Positions 28,706 through 37,508 are shown, counted from the stretch's first letter. The stretch: DNA of 64,000 nt from Palsa-506 sp963709075 (GCA_963709075.1 CAVPUY010000014.1:1054001-1118000), one strand, 5' to 3'. Numbers and translations: made by a program. Notes: generated from the sequence alone by a model not told the origin.

Positions 28706-28951
28706 GTGACAATCGGCGGCAGCATCGCGCTTATCGTCATCGGCGCAATTCTCCGGTTCGGCATCACCTGGAAACCCGCCCACGTGGACCTGCAGATCAT
28801 CGGCGTGATCTTGATGATCGCCGGCGTGGTCGGCCTGATCATCTCGATCGCGCTCATCGCCACGCGCCGCCGCGGGCGCGCATCGGCCGAAGTCTACGAA
28901 GAGCGCCGCTACACCGAGCCACCTGGCCGCTACACCGAGCCGCCTGCCTGA
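28706..28951 (+). CDS. DUF6458 family small membrane protein (copy 1)
   Basis: 81 residues with two TM segments (IGGSIALIVIGAILRFGITW and IIGVILMIAGVVGLIISIAL). A basic cytoplasmic tail follows (TRRRGRASAEVYEERRYTEPP), with RYTEPP repeated twice. GTG 28706 is set by a strong RBS (agaggagg). The family is found in actinomycetes and has no known function. Copy 2 at 55531 is about 75 residues and shares the AEVYExRRYTEPP tail, which suggests this tail matters. It is divergent from LuxR3. Confidence 0.85.
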   Translation: MTIGGSIALIVIGAILRFGITWKPAHVDLQIIGVILMIAGVVGLIISIALIATRRRGRASAEVYEERRYTEPPGRYTEPPA

Positions 28952-28981
28952 CTGGCGTAGGCTCATCCGGCAGGTGCCGTA

Positions 28982-28998
28982 TCACCCGCTCGGGGTGG
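28982..28998. promoter_or_regulatory. 17-bp operator upstream of the DUF1269 gene
   Basis: TCACCC GCTCG GGGTGG. TGGACT (29022-29027) follows after 23 bp and the ATG at 29070 is 71 bp downstream. Confidence 0.7.
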
Positions 28999-29069
28999 GG
29001 CGTGACTGGCGGCTGGCTTGATGGACTAGGCCGGACCGAAATCACCAGCAGAATGAGAAAGAGGACACT

Positions 29070-29564
29070 ATGTCTGATCTGATCGCGATCGGATACCCCG
29101 ACGAGGCCACCGCCGAGGCAGCGGCCGATGAGGCACGGCAGCTGGCCAAGGATCTCATCATCGAGCCCGATGCCATCGCGGTGATCGTCCGGGACAAAGA
29201 TGGCGATTACCACGTGCATACCCGCCATCACCTGGTAGGCAGCGGGGCGACCTGGGGGATGTTCTGGGGGCTGCTGTTCGGCATCCTGTTCTTCATTCCG
29301 GTATTCGGGATGGCGATCGGCGCCGGCCTGGGCGCGCTGATGGGCAAGGTCACCAAGTCCGGCATCGACAAGCAGTTCCAGGACCAGGTCCGCGGCATGC
29401 TGACGCCGGGTACCTCTGCGCTGTTCCTCATGGTGGAGAAGGTGACCCCGGACAAGGCCATCGAGGCGATGAGCAAGTACGGCGGCACCGTGCTGAAGAC
29501 CTCGCTGTCCAAGGAAGGCGAGAAGGATCTCCAGGATGCCCTGCACGGCGGGGGCGCGGCCTAA
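29070..29564 (+). CDS. DUF1269 family membrane protein
   Basis: 164 residues. The N-terminal alpha/beta domain (SDLIAIGYPDEATAEAAADE) is followed by a glycine-zipper-like hydrophobic hairpin (TWGMFWGLLFGILFFIPVFG, then MAIGAGLGALMGK) and a second alpha/beta half (TSALFLMVEKVTPDKAIEAM). This is the standard DUF1269 layout. Function unknown; members are often stress-induced. A ferredoxin-like half fold related to the DUF6325 protein at 37629 is possible. Its own operator lies upstream and the K+ channel gene follows 56 bp downstream, probably in the same transcript. Confidence 0.85.
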   Translation: MSDLIAIGYPDEATAEAAADEARQLAKDLIIEPDAIAVIVRDKDGDYHVHTRHHLVGSGATWGMFWGLLFGILFFIPVFGMAIGAGLGALMGKVTKSGIDKQFQDQVRGMLTPGTSALFLMVEKVTPDKAIEAMSKYGGTVLKTSLSKEGEKDLQDALHGGGAA

Positions 29565-29620
29565 CCGCTCAGCCACCGCAGGCCCCCCTGTCCCGGCCGA
29601 GCCTGACCAGACGGAGGGCC

Positions 29621-30559
29621 ATGACGCAGGCGTCGCCTGCACGGCAGGCAGGCAGCCGCAGCTACCGTCCCGGCCTGCCGCAACCCGGCGGCCGGTACGG
29701 TCTGCTGCTGCTCGTGCTGATCGCGAGCTACCTGCTGTCCGCGTTCAGTCACAACGGGCTGATCGATTATCTCCAGGTTGTGCTCTTCCTGACGGCGCTG
29801 CTGCTGGCGTTCCGCACGGCGCGGGTGCGCCGCCGCGACGCGCGGCTGGCCGACGCCGTTGCGCTGTTCGGTTCGGCCGCGGCGATCGTGGCTGCGCTGA
29901 CCGGCACCCAGGCCGGCCTCGGCGCGGCCGACCTCTGGAAGGGCCTGGTCCTGCTCGTCACCGCGGTCGTCATCGTCCGGCGGGTGCTGGCCAGGCCTAC
30001 GGTCACCCTGCAGAGCATCTACGGCGCCCTGAGTGCCTACCTGATTATCGGGCTGATGTTCGCCGCCTACTATGCGGCGATCTGGCGGCTGAGCGGGGGC
30101 CACTTCTTCGCTGGCCGGCCGACGCCCGAGCACCAGACCGGCACCCAGACCTTCCAGTACTTCAGCTTCACCACGCTGACGACGCTCGGCTACGGGGACT
30201 TCACCGCTGCTAGCGACGGCGGCCGGGCGCTTGCCGTCATCGAGGCGCTGACCGGCCAGGTGTTCCTGGCCACGCTGGTCGCGCGCCTGGTCGCCGCCTT
30301 CCGGGTGCAAACAGGGGCGGCCGAAGCGGCCGACGGGGCCGAGGCGGCCGATGGGGCCGAGGCGGCCGGGCCTGCCCGGCAGGCCGAGCCGGCAGCCAGG
30401 CGGCGGGGGCCGCCTAGCGCCGTCCGGCGCGGGCCGCAGCCGTCGTACCACCGGCGGCCGGCCGGAAAGATCAGCAGGCCTCCGGCCGCTGGGGCCCCGG
30501 CGGCCAAGGTGGTCAAGCGCTCAGGCTTGACCGACTGGGCCGAGGGCTCAGGGCAATGA
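29621..30559 (+). CDS. Two-pore-segment potassium channel family protein
   Basis: 312 residues. The N-terminal half has about four hydrophobic helices. The pore region is FSFTTLTTLGYGDFTA, with GYG as K+ filter, followed by the last TM helix (LTGQVFLATLVARLVAAF). The C-terminal 90 residues are soluble, Ala/Pro/Arg-rich and without an RCK domain, so gating is unlike Kch. An 18-bp repeat (30326-30361) gives a GAEAAD-type duplication in the tail. GGAGG-like acggagg precedes the ATG. It follows the DUF1269 gene and probably shares its promoter. It may set membrane potential together with the ClC and antiporter genes nearby. Confidence 0.85.
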   Translation: MTQASPARQAGSRSYRPGLPQPGGRYGLLLLVLIASYLLSAFSHNGLIDYLQVVLFLTALLLAFRTARVRRRDARLADAVALFGSAAAIVAALTGTQAGLGAADLWKGLVLLVTAVVIVRRVLARPTVTLQSIYGALSAYLIIGLMFAAYYAAIWRLSGGHFFAGRPTPEHQTGTQTFQYFSFTTLTTLGYGDFTAASDGGRALAVIEALTGQVFLATLVARLVAAFRVQTGAAEAADGAEAADGAEAAGPARQAEPAARRRGPPSAVRRGPQPSYHRRPAGKISRPPAAGAPAAKVVKRSGLTDWAEGSGQ

Positions 30560-30576
30560 CCATCCAGTGCGGGTGA
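30560..30576. promoter_or_regulatory. 17-bp element upstream of the small gene at 30685
   Basis: CCATCC AGTGC GGGTGA then TGCC. The left arm has two mismatches. CAGACT (30599-30604) follows after 22 bp, which supports it. Confidence 0.55.
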
Positions 30577-30684
30577 TGCCCGTGCCGCCGCCGCACGGCA
30601 GACTGCCAATCGGACGGCATCCCGCCGCTCCGCGAGAACTACCTGCCCGGCTGCCCGGACTCCGGCGGCCGTGACCGGACGGAT

Positions 30685-30876
30685 GTGGCGTCGATGTCAG
30701 GAACGGGCTTTGCGATCGGGCTGGGCGTCTTGTACCTAGTCTTGCTGTTCACCGTGGCCGTCATGACGTTCCGCAAGGGTCACTGGATCCTCGGCCTGAT
30801 CGGTTTCATCTTCCCGATCCTGTGGCTCATCGGCGCGGTAATGCCCGCCAGGCGCAGCTCAGCGCACCGGGCCTGA
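30685..30876 (+). CDS. Small two-TM membrane protein (superinfection-immunity/PLDc_N-like)
   Basis: 63 residues (GTG 30685; ATG 30694 is an alternative). Two TM segments are joined by TFRKGHW: GFAIGLGVLYLVLLFTVAVM and ILGLIGFIFPILWLIGAVMP. The segment FPILWLIGAxMP is seen in short actinobacterial membrane proteins related to the N-terminal hairpin of cardiolipin synthases and to superinfection immunity proteins. No enzymatic motif. It has its own operator and converges closely (14 bp) with the ClC gene. Confidence 0.65.
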   Translation: MASMSGTGFAIGLGVLYLVLLFTVAVMTFRKGHWILGLIGFIFPILWLIGAVMPARRSSAHRA

Positions 30877-30889
30877 CCCGCCCGCCGAG

Positions 30890-32248
30890 TCAGCCGCCCG
30901 GTCCGGAGACCGGTTGGGCAGCAGCCGGGGGCTGCCCGGGAGCAGGCGCGTCCGGGCCAGCCGCCGGGGCTGGCGTGAGCCTGGCCGATGTCACGTAGGC
31001 CACCACGACGGCCACGATCACCAGCGGCATGACGGCAAGGCCGTCCGACGCAAGCAGCAGGGAGGCCAGCAGAACGGAGGTCAGCGGCAGTCTCAGCATC
31101 ACGGCCGACATCGCCCCGATGCCCATGGCGACGCCGTCGACAAGCGGCAGCCCGGGCAGGTGCGACAGCGCGACGCCGCCCGCCGCCCCGAGGAACAGGG
31201 CAGGGAAGGTCGGACCGCCGCGGAAGCTGCTCAATGACACGCCGTAGGCGATCCCCTTGCAGACCAGGAGCAGCAGCAGCGCTCCGACGGTGTAACTGGC
31301 GCTGTGCTCGATGAACGGGCCGAGAGCGGACTGCCCGGAGAACAGCACCTCGGAGGAGCCCTTCCCGGTGACTGCGGCGAACGCGATCGCCAGGCCAGCG
31401 ATGGCGAGGCCGACCACCGGAGTGATCAGGACCATCCGCCGCTCGACATGCGGCCGGAGGAAAAGGCCGAGCCACCGGATTCCGCTGCCGATCGGGACAG
31501 CCAGCAGGCCGATCGCCAGCGCCCACAAGAACTCGCTGCCCGTGGGCGACCCGACATGCGGAAGACCGGGAATCGCCAGCGAGAACGTGCCGAGCCCGGT
31601 CCAGGCGTCAAGGCCGATGAACACGAGCGAGCCGACGCCGGCCGCCAGCAGGCCAGGTATCAGCACAAGCTCCATCATGGAGCCGCCGAGCCCGGAGGCC
31701 TCCATCAGCAGGAAAGCACCGGTCAGCGGCGAGCCGAGCAGCGTGCTGATGGCGGCGAAGCTGCCCGCCGCGGCCACCACGGTCTGGGTCCTGGCCGGAG
31801 CGTCCCGCTTGACCAGCCGGACCGCGACGACGCCAAGGCCGCCGCCGAGGGCGACCAGCGGTCCCTCAGGCCCGAGTACCACGCCGAGGGCCAGGGTCGC
31901 GAACGCCGCGAGCACGATGCCGGGAAGCTCGATCGGGGCGGCCGGGCCGCCGCCCACCTTGAACCCGTCGGCCGGCGAATGGCCGCCCGTGCCGGGCAGA
32001 TAGCGGATGGTGAGCGCGACAAGCACCCCGGCCAGCACCAGCGGCGGAATCGGCCACCACAGCGGCTCGGAGTGGAAGCCCAGGTCCTTGGGCAGGTTGG
32101 TGAAGATCCATCCCTGCAGCTTGCTGACCAGCGCGAGGAAGAAGTAGGCCGCCGCCGATACGGGCGCGCCGATGATCGCGGCGAGCACAAGCAGCGCGAC
32201 GTAGGCGCGGGACCGCAGGAGCGCGATCGGATCAGACGGCGTTGTCAT
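30890..32248 (-). CDS. ClC family chloride channel / H+-Cl- antiporter
   Basis: 452 residues, about ten or more membrane helices. Chloride-coordinating motif VLGPEGPLVALGGG (GxExP) is present with its gating Glu. The GSPLTGAF and GGPTFPALFLGAAGG segments match the other anion-site regions. A Pro/Ala-rich tail of about 35 residues replaces any CBS domain. In bacteria ClC antiporters help against acid stress. ATG 32248 lies 62 bp from the element at 32311. Upstream on the same strand are the DUF1345-like and Sap/GAP genes. Confidence 0.9.
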   Translation of the reverse strand: MTTPSDPIALLRSRAYVALLVLAAIIGAPVSAAAYFFLALVSKLQGWIFTNLPKDLGFHSEPLWWPIPPLVLAGVLVALTIRYLPGTGGHSPADGFKVGGGPAAPIELPGIVLAAFATLALGVVLGPEGPLVALGGGLGVVAVRLVKRDAPARTQTVVAAAGSFAAISTLLGSPLTGAFLLMEASGLGGSMMELVLIPGLLAAGVGSLVFIGLDAWTGLGTFSLAIPGLPHVGSPTGSEFLWALAIGLLAVPIGSGIRWLGLFLRPHVERRMVLITPVVGLAIAGLAIAFAAVTGKGSSEVLFSGQSALGPFIEHSASYTVGALLLLLVCKGIAYGVSLSSFRGGPTFPALFLGAAGGVALSHLPGLPLVDGVAMGIGAMSAVMLRLPLTSVLLASLLLASDGLAVMPLVIVAVVVAYVTSARLTPAPAAGPDAPAPGQPPAAAQPVSGPGG

Positions 32249-32310
32249 CCAGCGTCCTCTCAGCTCCCGGCATGCCAGCTAATCTTGGCGCGGTGACGGC
32301 CGCGACCACC

Positions 32311-32327
32311 TCACCTGGGCTGGGTGA
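32311..32327. promoter_or_regulatory. 17-bp operator of the ClC gene
   Basis: TCACCT GGGCT GGGTGA. On the minus strand CAAGAT (plus 32282-32287) follows exactly 23 bp on, the same hexamer and spacing as at 14223 and 36709. It also lies immediately past the stop of the DUF1345-like gene. Confidence 0.75.
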
Positions 32328-32330
32328 TTG

Positions 32331-33023
32331 CTAGTGCAGGATGTTCACCGCTCTGGAGACGACCAGGATCGCGACCACCAGCGAAATCGCCTCTTCGGCC
32401 ATCATCATGAGCTTCGCCCAGGACCTGATCGCCGAGACGTCCGTCGGGCTGAACGCGGTGGCGGTGGTGAACGACAGGTGCAGGTAGTCCATGAACTTCG
32501 GATACCAGTCCGCGCCGACGTACTGAGCGTTGTTCATCTCGGGAAAGACGAACGCGGGCTGGCCGCCTGTCCCGCGCGCCCGGGCCGCCGCTCCGCCGCG
32601 GTCGAGATCCCAGTACCACAGGCCGAACGCGATCACGTTGGTGAGCCAGATCGCGCCGCCGCTAGCCAGCAGGATGTTGGCATCGGTGCTGAACTTGGCA
32701 CCGCCGATGATCCCGGCCACCAGGCGCACCGCCGCGGAGGCATTGACCGCGGAGATCAGGCCGATCAGCGTGCCGGTGAGCGCCCGCAGCCAGGTGGAGT
32801 CACGGTCGATGCGCCCGGGGTCGCCGATGATCATTACCCCGAGCAGCGCCAGGGTGACCAGGATGAACAGCCAGCGGGCATCACCGGCCCTGAGCTCAGG
32901 TGGCAGGACCGCGCGCAGCACTCCGGTTGCCAGCACCGCCAGCGCCATCGGCCAGCGATGCTCGCCGGTCCCGCCGGACGGTGGGTCAGGGCTGCCGGGC
33001 GCCGCCGGATCAGGGATCGTCAT
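32331..33023 (-). CDS. DUF1345-like membrane protein
   Basis: 230 residues with about five TM helices. The last third (YLHLSFTTATAFSPTDVSA, then a final helix ISLVVAILVVSRAVNIL) is typical of DUF1345-related actinobacterial proteins. The FTTATAFSPTD segment looks like a pore loop of two-TM channels without GYG, so a channel-like role is possible but unproven. ATG 33023 is 4 bp after the Sap/GAP stop, so the two genes are one operon. I rejected the longer frame to 33092, which would overlap that gene. Confidence 0.7.
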   Translation of the reverse strand: MTIPDPAAPGSPDPPSGGTGEHRWPMALAVLATGVLRAVLPPELRAGDARWLFILVTLALLGVMIIGDPGRIDRDSTWLRALTGTLIGLISAVNASAAVRLVAGIIGGAKFSTDANILLASGGAIWLTNVIAFGLWYWDLDRGGAAARARGTGGQPAFVFPEMNNAQYVGADWYPKFMDYLHLSFTTATAFSPTDVSAIRSWAKLMMMAEEAISLVVAILVVSRAVNILH

Positions 33024-33027
33024 CGGG

Positions 33028-33672
33028 TCAGCTGACCAGCAGGTAGATGCTCTTGCCCGCCAGCCAGAAGCCAAGCAGCAGGGAAAGCACAATGATCACC
33101 TGGTCCCGGTGGGTATCCAGCCAGGTCCGCAGCCGCTCGAGCCGGGCGCCGGCCGCGGCGGGCGCGAAGGCCGCATAAAGCTCCAGGTACAAGAAGCTGG
33201 CGGTGGCCAGCAGGATGAAGAGCATCAGGGTCAGGTAGTCAGCGGCGGTGGAGAGCTTGGCCTGGGTGACGGTCGCGGCGCCCGCCGCTACCAGCGTCCA
33301 TGGCTGCAGGAATGCGGCGAGCCCGGCTGCCGCCCACAGCGAGAGCCCGTCCAGCCTCGCCATCCAGGTAGGCGGCTTGCGGGGGCGGCCCATCCGGCGC
33401 CACTGCCGCCAGCCGAATCCGATCAGCACGATGCCCAGGGCCAGTTTGACGGCCAGCGCAGCGGTTGACGGGGCGGTGCTGGGCCTGGGCGGATTGCCGC
33501 CGGTCAGCAAGATGACGGCGGCGACCACCACGACCAGGCAGGCCAGCCAGCCGAGAATGAACGCCAGGCCCTTCCTTGTGCCCTTCTCGGCGCTCAGGAT
33601 CAGGATGAACGCTGTCAGCGGAAAAGGCTCAAGAGTGATCCCGAGCCCGATGAGCAGCAGGTCAAGTATCAC
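33028..33672 (-). CDS. GAP/Sap family membrane protein
   Basis: 214 residues, about six TM helices, opening ILDLLLIGLGITLEPFPLTA, in the family position of the P-x-P-x-x-xxA motif. The central loop is basic (WRQWRRMGRPRKPPTW). Export-type membrane protein of unknown substrate. GTG 33672. It is followed within 4 bp by the DUF1345-like gene. It lies 64 bp after the DUF2252 gene on the same strand, so the unit may run DUF2252, GAP, DUF1345 from the element at 35340. Confidence 0.78.
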   Translation of the reverse strand: MILDLLLIGLGITLEPFPLTAFILILSAEKGTRKGLAFILGWLACLVVVVAAVILLTGGNPPRPSTAPSTAALAVKLALGIVLIGFGWRQWRRMGRPRKPPTWMARLDGLSLWAAAGLAAFLQPWTLVAAGAATVTQAKLSTAADYLTLMLFILLATASFLYLELYAAFAPAAAGARLERLRTWLDTHRDQVIIVLSLLLGFWLAGKSIYLLVS

Positions 33673-33736
33673 CGGTGCGGCTCCCCGCGATCAGCGCTTA
33701 AGCGGCCGCAGCTCGCCGGCCTTGGTCAGCAGGAAT

Positions 33737-35197
33737 TCACAGCCCGCGCTCGGCGGTTATCCGGCCCGACGCGACCGCGTCGACGACGGAGTCGTAGTCA
33801 CGCTGGTTCTGGTCGGCGTACGCGGCCGCGAACTCGCCGATCGCCCGGTCGAAGACGTCCGAGCCGCCAAGGTAGGACGCGATGGCGATCCGGTCCCCGG
33901 AGCGGGCGTGCGCCCGCGCCAGCGTCCAGCCGCAGAGCTCGCCGTACATCCGCAAGCCGTTGGGGACCATGGTCTCGATGGCGATGGAGTATTTCCAGTC
34001 CCGCAGCTGGCGGACGTAGAAGTCACGCCGCCGTCCGTCCAGGCCGGCCTCGATCCGCTGCCAGCCGAGGAAGATGTCGCTGGCCGCCTGCATGAGCCGC
34101 TGGCCCGCGACCACCCGCTGGCCCTGGTTGGTGTACTTGCTGGCCCCGACGAAACGGCTGAGTACCGATGCCTCGGCCTCCTTAACCTGCAGGAACAGCG
34201 GATCAGAGTCGTCGCGGCCGAGCATCAGGATGATCCAGCAGCGGGTCCCGACGCTGCCGACGCCGACGACCTTGCGGGCCATGTCGACGAACTCATACTG
34301 CTCGAGCAGGAACCGGCGGTCAGTTTCCAGCGTGCGCTGGTACTTGCTGACCAGGGCGCTCAGCTCCGCGATGTAAGCCGAGCGGTCGGCCTCTTTGGGT
34401 ATCAGCTCGTCGATCGGCACGAGCAGCGGCGGGTCGGAGATAATCCGCGGCCGGCCGTCTACCATCCGGGTCAGCTTGGCCACTTCCTGCATGCTGTCCC
34501 TGGTTCGCGCCTTGGCCAGGCCCTTGTCGACCGCGTTGCGCTGGCGTTCCTTCAGCTGGGAGTCGAACTGCGCCCGCATCTGGTCCATGTCCACGTGGGC
34601 GTACCAGACGTCCAGGTTGGTCATCCCGGCGAACGTGCGCATGGCCTGGCGGTAACGGGCGACCGTCGCAGTGACGATCTCGCGCCGTAGCTTGCGGGGG
34701 TACCCGTTGTCGCGGGCGGCCACTTCCATGCTGGCGGCCAGCCGCTTGACGTCCCATTCCCACGGGCCCGGCAGCGTCTCGTCAAAGTCGTTGACATCGA
34801 AGATCAGCCGGCGCTCGGCCGAGCCGAAGATGCCGAAGTTGGACAGGTGCGCGTCGCCGCACGCCTGCACGGGCAGCCCGGATACCGGGGTGGTGGCCAG
34901 GTCGCTGGCCATCGGCAGGGCCGCGCCGCGGTAGAAGGTGAACGGCGACACCATCATCCGGCCCCACCGGACCGGGATCAGCTCAGGAACCCTCGATTCC
35001 GCTTGCTTGGTCAGCAGGTCGATCGGGTCGGGCCGGTCGCTCGGCGGATCGAAGACCGCATGGCTCGCACGTGGCACCTCGGCCCGCGCAGCCTTGCCCC
35101 GGTCGGCGCGTTCGGCCGGGGTAAGCCGTCCCAGCGCCGAATCGAGCTGGTAACGCGGCAGCCGCCGCTGCGGTGCCTCAGCCGTCAGTTGGGCCAT
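33737..35197 (-). CDS. DUF2252 family protein
   Basis: 486 residues. DUF2252 proteins have a kinase-like (aminoglycoside phosphotransferase-related) fold. Visible motifs are FYRGAALPMASDL, ACGDAHLSNFGIF (the HxDxxxxN-like catalytic loop), FDVNDFDETLPGPWEWDVKR (DFD-like) and GVGSVGTRCWIILM. The substrate is unknown. ATG 35197 follows gaaaggacc. The start of the unit is set by the perfect element 143 bp upstream. Confidence 0.88.
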   Translation of the reverse strand: MAQLTAEAPQRRLPRYQLDSALGRLTPAERADRGKAARAEVPRASHAVFDPPSDRPDPIDLLTKQAESRVPELIPVRWGRMMVSPFTFYRGAALPMASDLATTPVSGLPVQACGDAHLSNFGIFGSAERRLIFDVNDFDETLPGPWEWDVKRLAASMEVAARDNGYPRKLRREIVTATVARYRQAMRTFAGMTNLDVWYAHVDMDQMRAQFDSQLKERQRNAVDKGLAKARTRDSMQEVAKLTRMVDGRPRIISDPPLLVPIDELIPKEADRSAYIAELSALVSKYQRTLETDRRFLLEQYEFVDMARKVVGVGSVGTRCWIILMLGRDDSDPLFLQVKEAEASVLSRFVGASKYTNQGQRVVAGQRLMQAASDIFLGWQRIEAGLDGRRRDFYVRQLRDWKYSIAIETMVPNGLRMYGELCGWTLARAHARSGDRIAIASYLGGSDVFDRAIGEFAAAYADQNQRDYDSVVDAVASGRITAERGL

Positions 35198-35525
35198 CAC
35201 TTGGTCCTTTCTGTCCGCTGCCCGGGCGACCGGGCGAGCGCCGCAAGGCTGGCTGGCCGGCCGGCCCGGCCACAGCGGAATCCTCGGTCGGCGGACAGTG
35301 CGGCACAACTGACGATGCCGGGCCGGCTGGCCTTCTGCCTCACCCTGGCCGGGTGACACGGCCGGCCCGCAGATCAGCCGAGATCGCTGAGCCGGTGCAT
35401 AAATGCTCACGGTTATGCTCAGACCGGCGCGGTCGGGCGGTGCGGGCGGACAGTGGCAACTCGCCACCGTCGGCCGGACACTGATCTCGTCGGCGCATGA
35501 CTGCTCGGGAGGGGGGCGTTCGGCA
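35198..35525. other. 328-bp divergent regulatory interval
   Basis: Upstream of DUF2252 (left) and the membrane protein at 35526 (right). It holds the perfect element at 35340-35356 and nothing else I recognise. The RBS of the rightward gene (gggagggggg) is at its end. Confidence 0.6.
35340..35356. promoter_or_regulatory. 17-bp palindromic operator (perfect), divergent
   Basis: TCACCC TGGCC GGGTGA, both arms perfect. Rightward CGAGAT (35379-35384) is 22 bp on; leftward a weaker CATCGT (plus 35312-35317) is also 22 bp on. It could serve both directions. Confidence 0.8.
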
Positions 35526-36569
35526 ATGGCTACCCCGGGAGATGCACGCTCGCAGCGGAAGACCTCACCTGCTGATCACGATGCATCCGGCCATTCCGCG
35601 CTGCCAGTGACCGCCGCGGTCGAGCACCGGCAGCGCCGGGTGGCCGCGCGAGCCCAGGCTGGGCGGCTGATCCAGGCCGTCCGCGACGGTGACTACGCGG
35701 TTGTGCAAGAGGCCGTCCTGCAGCTGAGCGCCTCCCGGCGGATTTTCGCTCCGCTCGCTCTTACGGTTGGCGCCTTCGCGATGCTGTTCGAGGGGGTGAA
35801 GCTGCTGTTCTCCAACTGGCGGCTCACCTTGATCCAGGTGCTCCCGGCGATGTGGATCTGGCTCGCCATGCTGGATCTGAAGGCCCATGTGCTGCACGGG
35901 AAGAACTACCACGTGTTTGAGGGCCCGGTGCTCATCCCGATCGTGCTCGGCATTGCCGCGATCACAGCCGCGAGCTTCTTCCTGAACGCCGTGTTCGCCT
36001 TTGCCATCTCCTCGCCGGGTGGGCCAGCCATCAGGCCCGCGTTCGCCCAGGCCCGATCGCACCTGGTGGTCGTGCTGGGATCGGGCGGAGTCGTCGGCAT
36101 CGGCCTCGGCGTGTCCACGGTGGTATTCGTCCGCTGGGGCCTGTGGTGGTTCGCGCTGTGGCTGAGCATCATCATCGGGGTGATGATGATCTGCTATGTC
36201 GCGGTGCCGGCCCGGCTGATTGGCATGAAGACTACGTATTCGAAGCGCGACAAGCTGACTGCCACCGTCGTCGGCGGAGCGATCGGCGCCGTTGTCTGCA
36301 CTCCGCCGTATCTGCTCGGCCGCATCGGGCTGATCATGCTCGGGTCGCGCGTGCTCTTGATCCCCGGCATCATCCTGATCGCCGTGGGGCTGACCCTGCA
36401 GGCAGGAGCATCAGGCGCGGTGAAGGCGGTCAAGATGAGCGCGAAGCTCGTCGCCGGGCACCAGCAGCCTGCCGCCGCGCCGCCAGCTGCCGCCCAGCCT
36501 GCCGCCGCGCCGCCAGCTGCCGCCCAGCCTGCCGCCGCGCAGCCAGATCCTGCTGATAGTGCTCCCTGA
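35526..36569 (+). CDS. Polytopic membrane protein, unknown family
   Basis: 347 residues. A charged N-terminal part of about 80 residues includes a helix (RQRRVAARAQAGRLIQAVRD). Six to seven TM segments follow, among them LTVGAFAMLFEGVKLLF, PVLIPIVLGIAAITAASFFL, VVLGSGGVVGIGLGVSTVVF and LLIPGIILIAVGLTLQAGA. The C-terminus is a Pro/Ala tail from a 30-bp repeat. I recognise no family. The ATG has a strong RBS (gggaggggggcg). It is probably transcribed from the perfect element at 35340. Confidence 0.65.
   Translation: MATPGDARSQRKTSPADHDASGHSALPVTAAVEHRQRRVAARAQAGRLIQAVRDGDYAVVQEAVLQLSASRRIFAPLALTVGAFAMLFEGVKLLFSNWRLTLIQVLPAMWIWLAMLDLKAHVLHGKNYHVFEGPVLIPIVLGIAAITAASFFLNAVFAFAISSPGGPAIRPAFAQARSHLVVVLGSGGVVGIGLGVSTVVFVRWGLWWFALWLSIIIGVMMICYVAVPARLIGMKTTYSKRDKLTATVVGGAIGAVVCTPPYLLGRIGLIMLGSRVLLIPGIILIAVGLTLQAGASGAVKAVKMSAKLVAGHQQPAAAPPAAAQPAAAPPAAAQPAAAQPDPADSAP
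36465..36540 (+). repeat. 30-bp in-frame tandem repeat
   Basis: A 30-bp unit beginning CAGCCTGCCGCCGCG recurs at 36465, 36495 and (partly) 36525. It encodes QPAAAPPAAA decapeptides at the C-terminus of the membrane protein. Confidence 0.9.
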
Positions 36570-36708
36570 CCCAGTTACTGGCGTGACCTGGCCAGCCGCA
36601 TCTCGCCTGCGGAGTCGGTGATAAGGTCCCCGCTCAGGTCAACGGTGACGCTGTGCAGCGTGCCGGTGAACAGGAACGGGCCGGCAGCTCGCCGTGGCCG
36701 GGCGGCCA

Positions 36709-36725
36709 CCACCCCGTGCGGGTGA
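36709..36725. promoter_or_regulatory. 17-bp operator of the MarC gene
   Basis: CCACCC CGTGC GGGTGA. CAAGAT (36749-36754) follows exactly 23 bp on. TTG 36777 is 51 bp downstream. Confidence 0.75.
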
Positions 36726-36776
36726 CGAGCAACCCGAGTCAGCCGCGGCAAGATTCGGCCGAGCCTGGAGGTTGGG

Positions 36777-37424
36777 TTGGAGTTCAAGTCTGTCGACGCC
36801 GCGGCCGCCATCGACATCTTCCTGCTGCTCCTGATCGGCGTCGGGCCCAAGATCGCGCTGGTTCCGTTCCTCGACGTGACCGCTGACATGCCGGCCGCGA
36901 CGAAGAGCCGCGTGGTGCGCAAGATGCTCACGACGGCAACGGCGGCGGCGGTCCTCCTCCTTGTCCTAGGCGGGCTCCTCACCAGGCTGCTGCACTTCTC
37001 GGCCGGCGCGCTCGGCATTTCCAGCGGGATCATCCTGCTGATCATCGCCGTCTCGATGGTGCTCGGGCCGCCAGGCAAAGAGGCCGACGGCGGCAAGCTG
37101 ACGGGCAAGGACCCGATGCAGCTGGCCGTCTTTCCGCTGGCGGTCCCGTATCTGCTCAATCCGGCCGGGATCGTGGTGCTGGTCACAGCTTCGGCGGAGG
37201 CAGGATCGTTCGGCGTCTTCGCGGTGGTGGTCGGGGCGCTGGTGCTGGTGATCGCCATTGACGCCGCGGTGTTCCGGTGGGCCAACCGGGTGAGCGAGCA
37301 CCTGAACGAGAACCGCATGCTGGTGACCGAGAAGGTGTTCGGCTTCCTGCTCGCCGCGCTGGCCGTTCAGCTAGCCCTCGACGGGCTGTCCGACCTCGGC
37401 CTGATCCACCTGATCCAGCATTGA
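36777..37424 (+). CDS. MarC family integral membrane protein
   Basis: 215 residues, six TM helices, UPF0056/MarC type. Family segments are GALGISSGIILLIIAVSMVL, FPLAVPYLLNPAGIVVLVTA and the last helix EKVFGFLLAALAVQLALDGL. Function is unsettled; E. coli MarC was once linked to antibiotic resistance, which was not upheld. TTG 36777 is supported by gcctggagg 6-12 bases upstream. It has its own operator and -10. Confidence 0.82.
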   Translation: MEFKSVDAAAAIDIFLLLLIGVGPKIALVPFLDVTADMPAATKSRVVRKMLTTATAAAVLLLVLGGLLTRLLHFSAGALGISSGIILLIIAVSMVLGPPGKEADGGKLTGKDPMQLAVFPLAVPYLLNPAGIVVLVTASAEAGSFGVFAVVVGALVLVIAIDAAVFRWANRVSEHLNENRMLVTEKVFGFLLAALAVQLALDGLSDLGLIHLIQH

Positions 37425-37491
37425 CCCCGCCGCCCGCCGCCCGCCGCCAGCCGCGCGCCGTGCGGGTCGGCGCACGACCCGGCGGTGGGGA

Positions 37492-37508
37492 CCACCCCCG
37501 CTGGGTGA
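37492..37508. promoter_or_regulatory. 17-bp operator of the DUF6325 unit
   Basis: CCACCC CCGCT GGGTGA then TGCGCC. GATGCT (37532-37537) follows after 23 bp, the same hexamer as at the aquaporin promoter. The ATG is 120 bp downstream. Confidence 0.7.
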
